A stretch of DNA of 64,000 nucleotides from a virus. The DNA lies in IMG/VR virus record IMGVR_UViG_3300047554_000303, positions 27,621 to 91,620 of that record; one strand, written 5' to 3'. A program made the translations under genes and the position numbers. The notes beneath the pieces were generated by a model. It saw nothing but the letters and a program-made list of their open reading frames with translations. It was not told the DNA's origin and searched no databases. Shown one piece after another: positions 30,179-38,165 of the stretch. The first letter of the stretch is position 1. Each line of letters opens with the position of its first letter.

Positions 30179-30719
30179 GCGCTACCTCTGGTAACTTAGA
30201 CATCTCATTCAACCCAGCTATAGGCACACTGTAATTGTTAACTCCATAAGGGGCTTTGTACTTCTCTTGTATACAGTCTTTCCCGTACGCCCAGCCCACC
30301 GCTCTGAAGGGAGGGGTGCGGTAGCCTTCGCTGGCACTTCTTCGGGTCTTCTGCTCTGGCCCACCAACAATCAAAATGTAAATTTGGTCTGGGTCATCGA
30401 CGCCGTCTTTATACCTCAGAGTGTACTTAGGGAGTTCTGGGTCACGCTTAGAAAAGGAGTACCTAATCTCATAGCCAGGAATGTCTAGCTTGTTTTTAAA
30501 GGTATTAACGTGTGGAACAAAGTCAGTTAGCCCAAACATACGAGCAGCGGCTAGCTCGGAAGCAGCCGCAATCATGTGCTGCCATGCCTCCCAGATGTCG
30601 CCTTCGGAGTAGTTGCGGTTACGCTCTGGCTGTCCCAACATAGGAAGCTGGCGCTCCCAGCCTACCCGTGCTGCAATAGCCTCTTCTTGAGGCGTAAGGG
30701 AGTATACCCAAGTATTAAT
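30171..30719 (-). CDS. Conserved phage protein, apparent AUU start
   Basis: 182 residues if initiated at ATT (30719-30717). An ATG exists at 30641, but the 26 codons upstream of it read as natural protein (LTPQEEAIAARVGWERQLP) and join smoothly to the rest, while an in-frame stop lies 4 codons before the ATT and no ATG/GTG/TTG occurs in between. GGAGG sits 5 bases before the ATT. The body (NRNYSEGDIWEAWQHM, DFVPHVNTF, DIPGYEIRYSF) resembles a conserved actinophage family with a possible PD-(D/E)XK-like layout, but catalytic residues are not certain. Confidence 0.6.
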   Translation of the reverse strand: MNTWVYSLTPQEEAIAARVGWERQLPMLGQPERNRNYSEGDIWEAWQHMIAAASELAAARMFGLTDFVPHVNTFKNKLDIPGYEIRYSFSKRDPELPKYTLRYKDGVDDPDQIYILIVGGPEQKTRRSASEGYRTPPFRAVGWAYGKDCIQEKYKAPYGVNNYSVPIAGLNEMSKLPEVARV

Positions 30720-30737
30720 AGTGCCCTCCTATTTACT

Positions 30738-31007
30738 TTAAGCAGCGGCTGCTGACTTCTTAGCTTCGTCGCCGTGAATCTGCTTGACTAGGTTCTGGAT
30801 AGCGCCTAGACGGAATCCCGACCAGTGCTGGTCACCTGCCACCACAACAGGAGCTGCACTGTAACCTAGCTCTTTAGTAACGTACTCCATAGCCTCTGCG
30901 TCTGCGGAAAGGTCTACGATGTCGTAGTTAATCTTGCCTCTAGTCAGGGTCTTCTTGGTCATATCGCACTGTGGACATGTTGGCGTGGTGTATACAGTAA
31001 CCTGCAT
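30738..31007 (-). CDS. Glutaredoxin/NrdH-like redox protein
   Basis: 89 residues from the ATG at 31007, chosen because AGGAG precedes it and the fold begins there (MQVTVYTTPTCPQCDMTKK). Active site CPQC at 11-14; a thioredoxin-fold cis-Pro is in SAAPVVV, followed by GFRLGAI. Such proteins reduce ribonucleotide reductase or other disulfides using NADPH-dependent reductases. Ends with an Ala-rich tail. Confidence 0.85.
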   Translation of the reverse strand: MQVTVYTTPTCPQCDMTKKTLTRGKINYDIVDLSADAEAMEYVTKELGYSAAPVVVAGDQHWSGFRLGAIQNLVKQIHGDEAKKSAAAA

Positions 31008-31048
31008 TTGGGGTCTCCTAGAGGGAAAAATGGACAATGAGTTCTCCA

Positions 31049-31513
31049 TTATAGAGACCATTCTTTTCTAGTTGACCTCAAATCATTTGACCTTCTGGTC
31101 AGTTCTCTGCTAACAAGGGCAATGTCACGCTCATAGTTAGCCAGCATCATCTCTACTAGCTTTCTATAAGCGTACTTATCCTCATAATCTTGCGCTAAGT
31201 CCAGCACATCTTGGTCAGTAGCAATCTGTGCCTTGACTAAAGTGATGCGCTCGCCTTTAACAGCAGTGCCCATTTTACGGACTAATAGAGTGTTCTCTAG
31301 CAGGTCTAGCTTACGCTGGGCAGAGCGTTCTTCAATCTGAGCTACAGCCAACTGAGTTGCTGCGTAGTCTGCCCATGCTGTTAGAACGGTAAACTTTTCG
31401 CCCAACTGTTCGCTGGACAAAGCGGTGATGTCGCTTGGCAGTGACCCTACGTCCATGGTTGGACGATTGATGCTAAGCCCAAGCTCTTGTAGTTTAGAGA
31501 CTGCGTCTGACAT
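31049..31513 (-). CDS. Hypothetical coiled-coil protein
   Basis: 154 residues; almost all helix with charged heptad-like segments (IEERSAQRKLDLLENTLLV, then NYERDIALVSRELTRRSNDL). Directly follows the Cas4-like gene, so it may belong to recombination. No family recognised. Confidence 0.65.
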   Translation of the reverse strand: MSDAVSKLQELGLSINRPTMDVGSLPSDITALSSEQLGEKFTVLTAWADYAATQLAVAQIEERSAQRKLDLLENTLLVRKMGTAVKGERITLVKAQIATDQDVLDLAQDYEDKYAYRKLVEMMLANYERDIALVSRELTRRSNDLRSTRKEWSL

Positions 31514-32356
31514 TTATTCCTCGTATCCCTCACACTGCTTGCAGGTTCCGCCTACGTTGTTGTTGCAACGAGGTGCTACACCTTCTTCTACAGAGTTTAT
31601 AACCTTCTCGGCCTTTTCAAAGATGTGCTTTACCAGCTCATAGTCAGCTCTGATGGTGAACTCTTTGTAGTCTTGGTCAGCCTTCAGCTCATACAAGAAC
31701 ACAATCTCATTTACTTCGTGCCCCATGCGCTTCATCAGCTCTAGGTACATCTGGCCCTGCAGCAAGTGAGAGCGGAATGGACGGCGCACGTTTCTCCATG
31801 CAGCCATGAAGTCCTGCCCTGCCTCAAACAAGTCTGGTGCTTCGGAACGAATCGTTCCTGGACCAATTGACTTAATCTCAATCAGACAGTCGTCGCCAAT
31901 TCCCTTAATCCAACCGTCAGTGTGCCCTGCAATACGTAGGTCTTCATCTACCAGAGTTACTTCAGCGTATTCTAGGTCGTTGTGGTTGCAGTGCTCACAG
32001 TTGCTAGGGGAAGTTCCCCAGGTAATCTGACCGCAGGATAGGCACTTAAACTTGCCGTGCAAGTTGCCCATCTCGTAAAACCAGTTCTGCCACTTAGCGT
32101 GAATAGCGTGGCCTTCGTCAAAGATAGACTGCAAGCGAAGGTTTGGCTTCTCTTGAATCTTCTTGTGACCACGTAGAAGGAAGTAAGAAGCACGAAGGCA
32201 CCAGTCCTTCTTGATAATCTCAGAAGGGTGTAACACGTCTGTACGACGGTCTCCCACAGGTCTTGATAATAGGTGACGCTCAATGTGCCCCACAAGGCGG
32301 TGCTTCTGCCTTGTTGCGTCCAAGAATTTCTTTAGGTCTGACTTTACTACACTCAT
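31514..32356 (-). CDS. Cas4/RecB-like exonuclease with iron-sulfur cysteines
   Basis: 280 residues. The PD-(D/E)XK core is H145-x-D147 in AGHTDGW, then E160 and K162 in DDCLIEIKS, with a Gln in LLQGQMYLELM. One Cys at C53 (KDWCLRASY) and three at C264, C272 and C275 near the C-terminus match the split 4Fe-4S clamp of Cas4/AddB nucleases. Between them a CxxC...CxxC zinc ribbon (105-123) is inserted. Expected activity: ssDNA exonuclease producing recombinogenic ends for RecA. No CRISPR array is visible here. Confidence 0.8.
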   Translation of the reverse strand: MSVVKSDLKKFLDATRQKHRLVGHIERHLLSRPVGDRRTDVLHPSEIIKKDWCLRASYFLLRGHKKIQEKPNLRLQSIFDEGHAIHAKWQNWFYEMGNLHGKFKCLSCGQITWGTSPSNCEHCNHNDLEYAEVTLVDEDLRIAGHTDGWIKGIGDDCLIEIKSIGPGTIRSEAPDLFEAGQDFMAAWRNVRRPFRSHLLQGQMYLELMKRMGHEVNEIVFLYELKADQDYKEFTIRADYELVKHIFEKAEKVINSVEEGVAPRCNNNVGGTCKQCEGYEE

Positions 32357-32694
32357 ACTGCCCTCTCCCGCTCTTTAAAGATGAAGTCCTTTAACGACAT
32401 CTTATGCCTATATTCCTTTTGATACTTTCGTACCAAGGCGTTTCGTTCTCTGTGGGATAGCCCTCCCCAGATACCGTGCTGCTCTTCAGTTATTACGGCT
32501 TCCCACAGACAGTGCGCTCTAACAGGGCAAGGGTTGTTTCCCTTAGGACCATTACAGTACTCTTTGGCTGAAGCCGCTATTTTGTTGTATAAATCTTTGT
32601 CACGTGGTGGGTAGAAGATTTCGGTGTCTGCATCGGCGCACCTTGCTTCCGCCCTCCATTCCGTACTTAAACGGTAAGGCTCGTTAATTATCAC
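32353..32694 (-). CDS. whiB: WhiB-family regulator with expanded Cys spacing
   Basis: 113 residues. Cys at C19, C47, C56 and C62, then HGIWGGLS at 73-80 and a basic C-terminus. The second and third Cys are 8 residues apart instead of the usual two (CNGPKGNNPC), so a small loop is inserted in the cluster-binding motif. Expected to hold a 4Fe-4S cluster and contact the host sigma factor. Overlaps the Cas4-like gene start by 4 bases and the upstream nuclease gene by 11. Confidence 0.85.
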   Translation of the reverse strand: MIINEPYRLSTEWRAEARCADADTEIFYPPRDKDLYNKIAASAKEYCNGPKGNNPCPVRAHCLWEAVITEEQHGIWGGLSHRERNALVRKYQKEYRHKMSLKDFIFKERERAV

Positions 32695-32998
32695 GTTTCT
32701 GAACTAGCTCCAACAGGTCGGTCTCTAACATAACTACGTAGTCCTCCCCGTCCAAGTGCAGTCCAAATACAGGCATACGCCCATCCATGATTGCCTCAGT
32801 CGTTATCTTTTTGAGTTCTGCTGATTGAATTGTCTTGGACTTTTTGCCCGTCCACTTGTGTTCAATCAATAACTCTTCTGACCTCACATCGCCTTTGCGC
32901 GACCAGAACGCTCCAGAAGCCGCAGTACGAGAACCGCCAATAGCTTTCGCTAGACGATTCTCGTGCTTGCGGGATTCCTTCTGACCTTCAGACCTCAT
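32684..32998 (-). CDS. Hjc-like PD-(D/E)XK endonuclease (resolvase type)
   Basis: 104 residues. E14, D37 (RKGDVRSEE), E46 and K48 (LIEHKWT) give the E-D-ExK active site of small Holliday-junction-type nucleases; GGSRTAASGAFWSRKGD is the usual loop. A second resolvase besides the RuvC-like one. One-base overlap with the upstream gene. Confidence 0.72.
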   Translation of the reverse strand: MRSEGQKESRKHENRLAKAIGGSRTAASGAFWSRKGDVRSEELLIEHKWTGKKSKTIQSAELKKITTEAIMDGRMPVFGLHLDGEDYVVMLETDLLELVQKRDN

Positions 32999-33213
32999 TA
33001 CCGAGTAGCTTTCTCCACTACGACCATGGCAATTTGAAGACCAAATGCTTGTGGGCTAGTAACAGCCCTGCTCTTCTGAACTTCTAGCTCACGAAGAATC
33101 TCAATGCGCAGCTCTTCTGCGCCTTCCTTGCGAAGCTCCTCTTTCTGAGCCTCTACAAACTCGTCGTATAGAGCTTCCTGCTCAGCTAATGACAGCTCGT
33201 TCATCTTAGCCAT
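32998..33213 (-). CDS. Small charged helical protein
   Basis: 71 residues, Glu/Lys-rich helix (EFVEAQKEELRKEGAEELRI) then a short hydrophobic end (GLQIAMVVVEKATR). Lies between recA and the Hjc-like gene and overlaps recA by 8 bases. Could be a recombination accessory factor; inference from position only. Confidence 0.6.
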   Translation of the reverse strand: MAKMNELSLAEQEALYDEFVEAQKEELRKEGAEELRIEILRELEVQKSRAVTSPQAFGLQIAMVVVEKATR

Positions 33214-34252
33214 CTCCTCCTCCTACAAATGAATCAGGTGTTGATAATACCTTAGCACGGAGTTCGTCTACTAAGTCAACCTCTTCACGTAGTGAGGCAA
33301 CAAATGACTCTTGACCCTGCCACTTGCGGTCTGCATAATAAATCCAGCCACCCTTACGGTCGACTATCTGCTTCACAATTGCCATGGCAGCAACTTCCTT
33401 AGCGAAGTCAAAGTCACCAGCTGAGTAAATGCCAGAGTCTTGGAAGTAGAAGTCGACATAAGCTACACGCTGTGGTGGGGCAGTCTTGTTCTTAATAGTG
33501 CGAATCTTGATGCGCTGGCCTACACGAACCTTGTTAGTTCCTGAGCCTTCCTCAATCCACTCGTCACGGCGAACCTCTGAGCGAGTAAAGAAGGCGTAGT
33601 TCTTACCCTCACCACCAGGAGTGGTGCGTGGGTCTCCGTGCATTACACCAATCTTCATACGGTACTGGTTAATAACCAGACCTAGAATAGGTCGCTCGTC
33701 TTCTACTAGGGAACGCTTCATTGCAGACCCTACGACACGGAAGAACTTGTTAGTTAGCAGCGCACCCTTACCCACAGTCATTTCGTCCATGGTCTTCTCC
33801 ATTTCTGGAGCAGGGGATAGTGCTGGCAAGGAGTCGATGACGATTGCATCTACGGACTTAGACTCTGCAAAAGCAATTACAGCGTCGTATGCCTGCTCCA
33901 TAATGTTGGTCTCAACCACAATGACACGGCTGGTGTCAACGCCACACATCTCGGCGTACTCTGGAACCCACTGCTCGGCAGCTACCCACACAGTGATGTG
34001 TGCTGGGTTTGCTTGCTGGTTAGCAGCAATGGTCTTCAAAGCGATTGCGGTCTTGCCGTGGGATGGCTCACCAATTAGCTCGTTCCACTGGTTGGCAGGG
34101 AACCCGCCACCTAGAACGTAGTCAAAAGTAGTAGAGCCTGTACTAATTCTTTGAATCAGGTCTGTGCGAATGTTCTCGCCGATTACTACGGTGTTCTCAC
34201 CGAATCGTTTGTTGATTTGTGCCATGACTTTCATGGCTTCTGGACTAATCAT
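33206..34252 (-). CDS. recA: RecA-like recombinase
   Basis: 348 residues from the ATG at 34252 (AAGGA 5 bases upstream; a TTG one codon earlier is possible). Walker A is GEPSHGKT near 62-69, an unusual variant of the bacterial GPESSGKT; Walker B is DAIVIDSLPAL. The L1/L2 DNA-binding region follows, including the conserved VINQYRMKIG and FFTRSEVRRDEW. Binds ssDNA and drives strand exchange for repair and recombination-dependent replication. The C-terminal end is acidic/Gly-rich (SFVGGGDG). Confidence 0.9.
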   Translation of the reverse strand: MISPEAMKVMAQINKRFGENTVVIGENIRTDLIQRISTGSTTFDYVLGGGFPANQWNELIGEPSHGKTAIALKTIAANQQANPAHITVWVAAEQWVPEYAEMCGVDTSRVIVVETNIMEQAYDAVIAFAESKSVDAIVIDSLPALSPAPEMEKTMDEMTVGKGALLTNKFFRVVGSAMKRSLVEDERPILGLVINQYRMKIGVMHGDPRTTPGGEGKNYAFFTRSEVRRDEWIEEGSGTNKVRVGQRIKIRTIKNKTAPPQRVAYVDFYFQDSGIYSAGDFDFAKEVAAMAIVKQIVDRKGGWIYYADRKWQGQESFVASLREEVDLVDELRAKVLSTPDSFVGGGDG

Positions 34253-34418
34253 CAAGTTCCTTTCCTCCTCTAATCAGGTCTTGAATCCTGGGTTTTACAC
34301 TGTCTGGTAGAAGCAAGTCTAGCTTAATAACAGTCAGAATCCTATCCTGCTCGTCGGCTCGCCCCATGTAATAGCCGTCAAAGTACTCTTTGCTCACGCC
34401 TTCTTTTGAGATGCCCAT
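34245..34418 (-). CDS. Small hypothetical protein overlapping recA start
   Basis: 57 residues, ATG at 34418, stop at 34245-34247 inside the first codons of recA; GGAGG in its last codons may help recA initiation. Charged helix (MGISKEGVSKEYFDGYYMGR). It also overlaps the upstream gene by 25 bases. No family recognised. Confidence 0.5.
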   Translation of the reverse strand: MGISKEGVSKEYFDGYYMGRADEQDRILTVIKLDLLLPDSVKPRIQDLIRGGKELDD

Positions 34419-34600
34419 ATTGGTGCTTTCGTTTCATTCTTCTTCAAGGTCAGTACAGCGTCGTAGTGACCGTTCTTCTTTAGCAACTCTAGAATACGTA
34501 GGTACTCAGAGTGCTTCCCTGCAGTTGCTCCTCTGGTCATGGCAGCAGCGTAGTGCTCAGCTGCGATGTCTAGCGGAACTAGTTGTTCAAGTGTGCTCAT
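34394..34600 (-). CDS. Small hypothetical protein
   Basis: 68 residues, helical; ends basic (KKNETKAPIWASQKKA). Coupled by one-base overlap to the upstream zinc-ribbon gene. Function unknown. Confidence 0.6.
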   Translation of the reverse strand: MSTLEQLVPLDIAAEHYAAAMTRGATAGKHSEYLRILELLKKNGHYDAVLTLKKNETKAPIWASQKKA

Positions 34601-34977
34601 TAGTTAACCCTCCCGATAATCCCTTGCGGGTTGTAGTTGTTTGTTGCATCATTTCCACGAGCGCCCTTGGTGTCACCAACTACTCGTGCTCCTGTTAGGG
34701 AACCGTACTTGCTGCCTGACTGCTCCATAGGGTAGCCACATTCGTAGCAACGTGGCTTGGAGCCATTAAATCCGAAGTAATTGTCAGAACCACAGTCAGG
34801 ACATGCAGCGGTCTGAGAGGCGCTCTGAGCCTTCACGGTAGGCTGCTGAGGTGCTGGGGCCTGGTAAGCAGTCATAGGCACCTGAGAGGGTGCCTGAGGG
34901 ACGCTCTGGGTCCTTGCTGGGGGTGGGGTAGGCTGTTGTTGCTGGAGCTTCTTTGCCCACCAGTCTGAGTTTGTCAT
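34600..34977 (-). CDS. Zinc-ribbon protein with Gln/Pro-rich arm
   Basis: 125 residues. 1-55 is Gln/Pro/Ala-rich; CPDC and CYEC form a zinc ribbon at about 59-80; the C-terminal part is Gly/Asn-rich. Could be a ssDNA- or transcription-related ribbon; the neighbourhood is replication. Confidence 0.65.
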   Translation of the reverse strand: MTNSDWWAKKLQQQQPTPPPARTQSVPQAPSQVPMTAYQAPAPQQPTVKAQSASQTAACPDCGSDNYFGFNGSKPRCYECGYPMEQSGSKYGSLTGARVVGDTKGARGNDATNNYNPQGIIGRVN

Positions 34978-35384
34978 TTGTACCTCTTTGGTATCTCTAG
35001 TAGTCCCATGTCTACAAGCTGGGAGATTGCTCCTAAAAGAGCCGCCACCGACACTTGTTCAAGTAACTTTCTACTATCCCACCATACAGCATCTGGGAGT
35101 TTTGCCATGGAGCTGGGCAGGTTTGTCCGCTGATACTCAACTGCCCCCTGAGATAACGATTGTGCGTGAGCATAAAGAAGTGGAATAAGGTGAGAGATAC
35201 GCTCTAGACGCTTTTCGCTCTCTTCCTCTTCTTTCTCCATAAGCTCGTCGCTCTCTGCAGCGCACCCTAGAATCATACTAATCTCGTGAGCGTTGTTTAT
35301 CTGGGAGTCCAGAAGGAAGCCCCGCATACGAGTGCTAATCTCAGCCATAGTAAGGTCAGCCTTTGGCTTTTTAAATAGTCTCAC
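34974..35384 (-). CDS. Hypothetical helical protein next to polA
   Basis: 136 residues, helical, acidic middle (ELMEKEEEESEKRLERISHL), basic end (PKRYK). Overlaps the polymerase stop by 4 bases. No family recognised. Confidence 0.65.
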   Translation of the reverse strand: MRLFKKPKADLTMAEISTRMRGFLLDSQINNAHEISMILGCAAESDELMEKEEEESEKRLERISHLIPLLYAHAQSLSQGAVEYQRTNLPSSMAKLPDAVWWDSRKLLEQVSVAALLGAISQLVDMGLLEIPKRYK

Positions 35385-37384
35385 TTAGCTTCGCCCCACT
35401 TGTCTACAATCTTGACGTCTGCAACCAACGGCACTGTGATAGCTCCCAACTTAATTCCTTCCATGGACTTTCGGATAGCTTCTGCTGTTTCCTCTGCCCT
35501 ATCTTCTGGAGTAATGGTCACGAGTTCGTCGTGCACCGTTAGAATCAAGTTTATATCAGGCTCATTTACAAAGCACGAGTGGGCACGCACCAGGGCGAGT
35601 TTCATAATGTCAGCAGCTGAACCCTGAATCACAGTGTTAAAGGCTTGACGCTCTGCACGTGCTAGAAGTCCCTGCTCTTTACTCTTTAGGTCTGGGATGT
35701 AACGACGACGACCAAACAGAGTTTCTACGTAAGGAATTGGAGCCTGCTGCTTTGCTAAACGCACGACCTTAGCCTTGTACTTATCAATCGACGAGAACTT
35801 CTTCTCAAAGTTAGTCAAAAGGTCTTTGGCTTCTTTCAGAGTACAACCGATGCTTGCAGCAATCTTGTCTGGACCTACTCCATAAGATATAGCTAATACA
35901 AGAACCTTACCAGCCTTGCGGTCTACACCCATAGTGTCACCGATAGCGGTGTAGATGTCACCGCCTGTTCGATAGTTCTCCACCATAACTGGGTCGTTTG
36001 AGAACGACGCAATAACACGTGGCTCAATCTGAGAGTAGTCAGCAACAACCAGCTTGTGTCCTGGAGGTGCAATGAATAGGTTACGAACTAGCTTTCCGTA
36101 GTCACCAGAAGACGGAATGTTCTGGAGGTTAGGCTCTGACGAAGAAAAGCGCCCAGTCTCAGCACCGTGTGCCTTGAAGTTGGTGTGGACTCGTCCGTTG
36201 ATTAGCAGAGAAGACTTCTGAATAATCTTCTTCTTGCCGTTAGTCTCACGCTCTACTTCTCCACCTTTATAGGGTGTTACATATGTCGTCATGAGCTTGT
36301 TTAGGTCTTGGTACTCCAACAGAGTGTCTACCAGCGGGTCTTTACCGCGGTAGAACTCCAGCGCCTCTGCTGAAACAGAGAAGGCTGTGTGGTCGACGTC
36401 TTTGCCAGAGTTGAACATCTCACGACCCTTAGGGGTGAAAGTTACCTTTACCTTTGGGTTTGGCTTGATGCGTGGCTTCTGGGTCACAGGGTCTGGGGCA
36501 AACAACAGGCGCTGCTTAACCTGAACCGAGTTGATAGAGAATGGCTCACCAGCAATCTCAAAGGCTTTAGCTTTTGCCTTCTCAAGGTCTTCGCTAATCT
36601 GCTCTGCCAAGTTGTCTAGCTGCTCTTGGTCGATGTAAGCACCTGTAAGCTCCATATCACACAAAGAGCGAAGCACGTCCATCTCTAGCTTCCATACCTG
36701 CTTAAGTGAGCCAGTAATCTTCGGCTCTAGTGCACGGTAAAGCTTCCAAGTTACGTCGGCGTCAATAGCAGCGTATTTAGCTACGTCGTCAAAAGAGTGC
36801 TGAGAGATGTCCTCACCTACACCCTTGACAATCTCAATACCCAGCTCACGCTTTACGCAAGCCTGCAAGCTGAGGTCAAAGCGGTTGAGGTTGTTGATTA
36901 GGAAGCTCGCCATCAAGGTGTCAAAGTAAGGTTTTACAGGCACTCTCTTCCTGTAATACTTTGCAATCGACTTGAGGTCGAACTTTAGGTTGTGCCCTAC
37001 CTTGAGCTGAGGTCCAAACATCAAAGGCTGAATTGCTTTGAAGACCTGTCCAGGTAGAAGCTGTACTGGTGGCTCACCAAACTGCGGCTTCCAGTGAGCC
37101 TTATTCTTAGAGAAGTGAGCGTCGGTCAAAGGCTTGCCCTTGGCAATCTGTGCTTGACCAGCCTTTAGAAGTGGCTTGGTGTAAAACTGGAACTCACCGT
37201 TAGGGTGGCCCATAGGAATGACGTCTACACGTCCGTCAGTAGCAAATGCAATCCAAGCTACGTCGTTAATGACGGGAAGAATGCGGTGCTCTCCGATTGT
37301 CTCTACGTCAAACGCAAAGCCATCGACCTTAGAGTATGCAGCTACGAACTCGTCCAGCTGCTCAAGTGTTGTAATGATGTTCAT
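35381..37384 (-). CDS. polA: DNA polymerase, family A, with 3'-5' exonuclease domain
   Basis: 667 residues. Exonuclease domain 1-210 with Exo I FAFDVETIG, Exo II around VGHNLKFDLKSI and Exo III in YAAIDADVTW. Polymerase motifs: A VVADYSQIEPRVIASF, B in the FNTVIQGSAADIMKLAL helix, C TVHDELV. There is no N-terminal 5'-3' exonuclease domain, as usual for phage replicative family A enzymes. It would be the main replicative polymerase here. A 13-bp hairpin lies in its leader and the Shine-Dalgarno is weak (GGGG). Confidence 0.93.
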   Translation of the reverse strand: MNIITTLEQLDEFVAAYSKVDGFAFDVETIGEHRILPVINDVAWIAFATDGRVDVIPMGHPNGEFQFYTKPLLKAGQAQIAKGKPLTDAHFSKNKAHWKPQFGEPPVQLLPGQVFKAIQPLMFGPQLKVGHNLKFDLKSIAKYYRKRVPVKPYFDTLMASFLINNLNRFDLSLQACVKRELGIEIVKGVGEDISQHSFDDVAKYAAIDADVTWKLYRALEPKITGSLKQVWKLEMDVLRSLCDMELTGAYIDQEQLDNLAEQISEDLEKAKAKAFEIAGEPFSINSVQVKQRLLFAPDPVTQKPRIKPNPKVKVTFTPKGREMFNSGKDVDHTAFSVSAEALEFYRGKDPLVDTLLEYQDLNKLMTTYVTPYKGGEVERETNGKKKIIQKSSLLINGRVHTNFKAHGAETGRFSSSEPNLQNIPSSGDYGKLVRNLFIAPPGHKLVVADYSQIEPRVIASFSNDPVMVENYRTGGDIYTAIGDTMGVDRKAGKVLVLAISYGVGPDKIAASIGCTLKEAKDLLTNFEKKFSSIDKYKAKVVRLAKQQAPIPYVETLFGRRRYIPDLKSKEQGLLARAERQAFNTVIQGSAADIMKLALVRAHSCFVNEPDINLILTVHDELVTITPEDRAEETAEAIRKSMEGIKLGAITVPLVADVKIVDKWGEAK

Positions 37385-37406
37385 AATGCCCCATGAAGTT
37401 TAAGAG

Positions 37407-37454
37407 GGGGGAAGCCACAATACGGAGAGGAGGGATGGACTGTGGCTTCCCCCG
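37407..37454 (-). promoter_or_regulatory. Hairpin in the leader of polA
   Basis: 13-bp perfect stem (37408-37420 gggggaagccaca with 37442-37454) and a 21-base loop, between the stop of the candidate ssDNA-binding gene and the polymerase start. No U-tract on the minus strand, so more likely a translational or processing element than a terminator. Confidence 0.55.
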
Positions 37455-37465
37455 TGGTGTGTAAC

Positions 37466-38137
37466 CTAGCTTACGAGCTGGCGTGCTACCTTGAGGTTTT
37501 CCTCATAGGGGGCAACGTAGATAGACTTCGCGTCGTAGCGAGGGGCGACTGCTGCGACAGCGTCTATCTTCTCTGGGTCTAGGTCCCACTCTTCAGCGAG
37601 CTCGGAAGCCCGCACACGCTCAACGGTGTACTGAGTGTCACGGCCAGTTCCCTGACGTGAAATTGCCCAGTAGTACTTGCTTAGAGGTCCACGGCGGGGG
37701 TCCTCGTTAGCAGCCTGTAGTTGGCGTGCAAGTGTTACAGAAGCAGTCAGCACCTGAACCTCTGGAGTCTCGGAAGACAGGTTCAGGATGTTGAATGCAG
37801 CTTTGGCACGTGGGGTCAGACCAGCGATTACGGTTAGCGGGTCGTCTTCTCCTAGCGATACAAATGAACGCCATGAGACGGTTCCGTTGTCGTTTGGTAC
37901 CTGTACCCAGTGCTGCTTGTACACCGCAAACGGCTCGTCCTCAATAAAGCGGACAAGCTGAGCCTGCTCGGTGAACTTGAAGTCAGTAGGGTAGTCTCCA
38001 GCCTCACGCTTTGGCTTGGAAACTGCGGTGATGGCACCCCAACCTGCCTGCACGGTGGTGCCGTGCTTAGGGGCTGCCTCTACCTCATCGTTGATGAAGT
38101 AGTCGTTTGAATCAACTTCGGGCTCTAAAATAGCCAT
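37466..38137 (-). CDS. Candidate ssDNA-binding protein
   Basis: 223 residues. DFKFTEQAQLVRFIEDEPFAVYKQHWV (as a region near 52-78) opens a compact domain, followed by acidic segments. The domain start and its placement before the polymerase gene resemble actinophage proteins annotated as gp32-like single-stranded DNA-binding proteins. The C-terminus is not the acidic tail typical of SSB. The call is tentative. Confidence 0.5.
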   Translation of the reverse strand: MAILEPEVDSNDYFINDEVEAAPKHGTTVQAGWGAITAVSKPKREAGDYPTDFKFTEQAQLVRFIEDEPFAVYKQHWVQVPNDNGTVSWRSFVSLGEDDPLTVIAGLTPRAKAAFNILNLSSETPEVQVLTASVTLARQLQAANEDPRRGPLSKYYWAISRQGTGRDTQYTVERVRASELAEEWDLDPEKIDAVAAVAPRYDAKSIYVAPYEENLKVARQLVS

Positions 38138-38165
38138 AATGTACTGTTCTTTCTAATCGGAGACG

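Noticed and set aside
31514-32356. CRISPR-associated context for the Cas4-like gene
   Set aside because: No repeat array or other cas gene is visible; phage Cas4-like nucleases occur alone in recombination regions.
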